A DNA stretch of 7,067 nucleotides from Fibrobacteraceae bacterium (GTDB taxonomy: Bacteria > Fibrobacterota > Fibrobacteria > Fibrobacterales > Fibrobacteraceae): NCBI GenBank assembly GCA_021443045.1, contig JABUUT010000023.1, forward strand, positions 30,437-37,503, read 5' to 3'. Below the pieces are notes generated by a model. That model worked only from the letters and a program-made list of their open reading frames with translations. It had not been told where the DNA came from and searched no databases. Positions within the stretch are counted from its first letter, which is position 1, and each line of letters opens with the position of its first letter. Both the position numbers and the translations under genes were made by a program. Positions 4,976 through 7,067 of the stretch are shown here, in pieces.

Positions 4976-6847
4976 TTAAGTATTATGGATGTCAAAGTTC
5001 TTTCTGAAATCTGACATTTCTTTTAAGGCCTTCCATTGATTTTCAACCACGACCGAAGCCTTTCTCTTTATATCATTGAAAACTTGTTTATCCTCATAGA
5101 TTGGGATATATAATTCTTGCCATCTATTTGCAATGTTTGGTAGAGTAGTATCAATAAAAACCTTGTTTGTAGCCTGTTCTTGTACGAGATTGTGAGATAA
5201 CGCATAGAGCAAATATTCGGGAGTAATTCCATATTCGTTTTGTTCTTTGACTACCCTCAGCACAAGGATTTCTCGCGTAAGGATTACATCAAGGTCATAG
5301 GGAGAAACCATTGCGACACTTCCTATTCGATAGCTTCCTCTTCTTACGTAAAGAATGTCTTTGGGATGAAGTTTTTTCTTTTCATCATAAAGTTCTTTGA
5401 ATGCACTTTCTGGAATGAATGCTGTTGGATCCTTATACATTTGCCAGTTTACAATATCCTTAACCCGAATGTAGGGATATTCTCCAATTCCCTTAAATTC
5501 CGATTTTGGCGAGCCATTGCCATCAAAATATTGGATGACTCCATCTTCAATTAGTTGCTTGATGGAAACTAGTTTAATGTTCTGCTCCTTCGCCTTCTTT
5601 TTTATTTCCGATGCTTTAGAGCTCCAATAATAACGAGGAACCAAAATATCATTTTCCATGACTGCTTTTGCTGAAATTTTAAATGTGTATTTTGGCTTTA
5701 CGGAGGCACTACTGTTTAAACGACGAACCTCATCAATGATGAATTTTGTATCGTCTTTTATGTTATTTGTTAATGTCCCTTCCTTATTTCTTTCATAAAT
5801 TGGTTTACCGTTATGGTCGTGTCCTATGAATTCCGCAACAGCCATATTGATATATTCTTGTTGTTCGTGATTTTTCTGAACGATAACTGCGATGCATTTG
5901 GCATTATTATGGGGGCGGAACGTGTTATGGGGTAAGTCAAAAATCCATTGAATATTGTGCTTGTATAAAAATTGTCGTACATGCTTTTGCTTCGGTGCGT
6001 GAAAATAGGTTTCAGGAAGAATTATTGCCAATTTTCCGTCATCAGCGAGGAGTTGTATATTTCTCTCAAGAAAGAGAGTCGAAACATTGCCTTCTTCTTC
6101 CAATTTACTTTTCCCTTTTGCATATTCCTTATGTGCCAATGTATATTGGGATAACTTTTCTTTTCCTGAAACTTTAATGTCTTTACCAAAAGGGGGATTT
6201 GAAAATGACATTGTAAATGTTCCCAATCGGACGTTTTGTTGGCTGAATGATTTCCAATTCTGCGGCAAATCTAGACTGTCTTCGCAGAAAATACCTCCTT
6301 TGCCATCACCAAGAATAGCCATATAGGATTTTCCAACTTTTGTAAGAAAACTATCTTTTTCTATTCCACGAATATTCTTAATGCCAATAGTCTTTTTCTC
6401 TTCGGCTATAGCCTCTTCTTTCCATTCGTACTCTGCTGCAGTACACTCAATTTCAGTCCATATATGTTTTAGAGCTTCAACAAGAAAACCGCAGCTTCCG
6501 CAGGAAGGATCGATAATCACGTCATTTGTGGTTGGGTTCATCGCAGTCACTAATGTTTTAACAACGTTTTTAGGAGTAAAAAATTGTCCTTGCGAACCTT
6601 TTAAAGAATACCCTATAAAAACCTCAAATGCATCTGCGATGGTATCTCTGTCAGTATCCATGAGACAGTAGTTTTGAATCTTACCTATAATATAGCGCAG
6701 AGTATGACCATCAAATGAAATATCATCTTTGTCATCCAAGACATCTTTATATTTGTGTTTTACAGATGTAAACAGGGCTGTAATTCTTCTTTTTATTTCA
6801 GCATCGGTATCGTCTTCGCTTGCCCGAAATGTTACCATGTCGTTCAT
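4976..6847 (-). CDS. Type I-like N6-adenine methyltransferase fused to a target-recognition domain
   Basis: Numbering starts at the ATG at 6847 (623 residues). The HsdM helical region includes 'DAFEVFIGYSLKGSQGQFFTP' around 72-92, followed by motif I DPSCGSCGF (113-121) and catalytic motif IV NPPFG (217-221). A further strand, 'GKLAIILPETYF', lies at 271-282. From about 425 the protein becomes an HsdS-like recognition domain: 'LIEDG', 'YPYIRVKDI', 'KDILYVRRGSYRIG', 'ILTREI', then 'TTLPNIANRW' and a closing helix. Only one such domain is present, so the protein may dimerise to read a two-part site or act as a stand-alone M-S fusion. No restriction subunit is in the window. The ATG at 6847 has no ribosome site, and the conserved frame continues upstream of it, so the true start or an interruption lies further up. 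Motif I normally reads CGSGG. Here the second Gly is Cys116+3 (residue 119). Confidence 0.82.
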   Translation of the reverse strand: MNDMVTFRASEDDTDAEIKRRITALFTSVKHKYKDVLDDKDDISFDGHTLRYIIGKIQNYCLMDTDRDTIADAFEVFIGYSLKGSQGQFFTPKNVVKTLVTAMNPTTNDVIIDPSCGSCGFLVEALKHIWTEIECTAAEYEWKEEAIAEEKKTIGIKNIRGIEKDSFLTKVGKSYMAILGDGKGGIFCEDSLDLPQNWKSFSQQNVRLGTFTMSFSNPPFGKDIKVSGKEKLSQYTLAHKEYAKGKSKLEEEGNVSTLFLERNIQLLADDGKLAIILPETYFHAPKQKHVRQFLYKHNIQWIFDLPHNTFRPHNNAKCIAVIVQKNHEQQEYINMAVAEFIGHDHNGKPIYERNKEGTLTNNIKDDTKFIIDEVRRLNSSASVKPKYTFKISAKAVMENDILVPRYYWSSKASEIKKKAKEQNIKLVSIKQLIEDGVIQYFDGNGSPKSEFKGIGEYPYIRVKDIVNWQMYKDPTAFIPESAFKELYDEKKKLHPKDILYVRRGSYRIGSVAMVSPYDLDVILTREILVLRVVKEQNEYGITPEYLLYALSHNLVQEQATNKVFIDTTLPNIANRWQELYIPIYEDKQVFNDIKRKASVVVENQWKALKEMSDFRKNFDIHNT

Positions 6848-7036
6848 TTTTGTAAAACGTTCGTCATAAATTTTACAAAGGATAAGGTGAATGATTTCTT
6901 TTGCTATTTCTTCGTCACGATTTACTCCAACACTGTTTCCGACAATGTAGCCCCTTAATTCAGAAAATATTTCTTTTAAATTATGGGTGCCTTTTAAATC
7001 CTTTCTTTTACCTAAATTCCGCAGTAACTTCTCAAA
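6848..7036 (-). other. In-frame N-terminal methyltransferase coding region without a start codon
   Basis: Reading the methyltransferase frame upstream of 6847 gives 63 sense codons up to a TAA at 7037-7039. They encode a typical HsdM N-terminal helical segment, with 'LKEIFSELRGYIVGNSVGV', 'RDEEIAKEIIHLIL' and 'CKIYDERF', so this is real gene sequence rather than leader. No ATG, GTG or TTG occurs in it; CTG at 7024-7022 is the only common near-start. The 9 codons upstream of the TAA that remain in the window (ending GFWIK) are also open. A nonsense mutation, a frameshift upstream or a rare start codon would each explain this. The minus strand also shows ATG TTA CAG at 7062, but that frame stops after six codons. 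Confidence 0.65.
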
Positions 7037-7067
7037 TTACTTTATCCAAAACCCTGTAACATAAGTA

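Noticed and set aside
5240..6958. Plus-strand open frames opposite the methyltransferase
   Set aside because: The opposite strand encodes a continuous conserved enzyme; these frames give no recognisable domains and lack start signals.
1976..7036. ABC-3C operon and methyltransferase forming one combined system
   Set aside because: They converge, are separated by terminator-like hairpins, and each is known as a separate type of module; proximity only fits a defence island.
7045..7064. Tiny frame starting at ATG near 7062 as the methyltransferase start
   Set aside because: It stops after six codons and is not in the methyltransferase frame.
1..7067. CRISPR array, tRNA, rRNA, insertion-sequence ends or transposase
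   Set aside because: No regularly spaced repeats, cloverleaf sequence or transposase-like frame was found on either strand.

Overview
This window holds compact, AT-rich bacterial accessory DNA with three adjacent conflict or defence modules and no housekeeping genes. Strong AGGAGG-type ribosome sites, TAA/TGA stops and the gene content suggest a Gram-negative gut or rumen bacterium. A Fibrobacter-like host is my guess from general resemblance only, at low confidence.

Left module (about 135-1854, minus strand): three tightly packed genes read right to left. The first encodes a DUF4417-type protein. The second encodes a small zinc-dependent deaminase-fold protein (CAE and CxxC motifs), starting on the last base of the first gene's stop codon. 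The third encodes an acidic, Trp-rich protein that looks like an Imm6-type immunity protein. I read the last two as a toxin/immunity cassette in which the toxin has no secretion or delivery domains. The 134 bases beyond it contain a GC-rich self-complementary segment unlike the rest of the window.

Middle module (1976-4887, plus strand): three overlapping genes match the layout of the predicted ABC-three-component (ABC-3C) conflict systems. They are a 370-aa first component with two CxxC pairs arranged like an HNH nuclease but lacking the expected histidines, a 73-aa 'middle component', and a 534-aa SMC/RecN-like ATPase of the DUF2326 type. A perfect 10-bp inverted repeat plus a third half-site in phase (TGAACCA motif, 1934-1965) lies just ahead of the first gene, in the divergent promoter region shared with the left module. 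It looks like an operator.

Right module (4976 to about 7036, minus strand): a type I-like N6-adenine methyltransferase fused to a single target-recognition domain. It converges on the ABC-3C operon, with two hairpins between them. Its conserved frame runs about 63 codons upstream of the first ATG, contains no ATG, GTG or TTG there, and is blocked by an in-frame TAA at 7037-7039. Motif I also has a Gly-to-Cys change. The gene may therefore be a decaying or interrupted copy.

The best candidates for something under-described are the ABC-3C operon with its degenerate HNH-like site and adjacent operator, and the DUF4417-deaminase-immunity trio.
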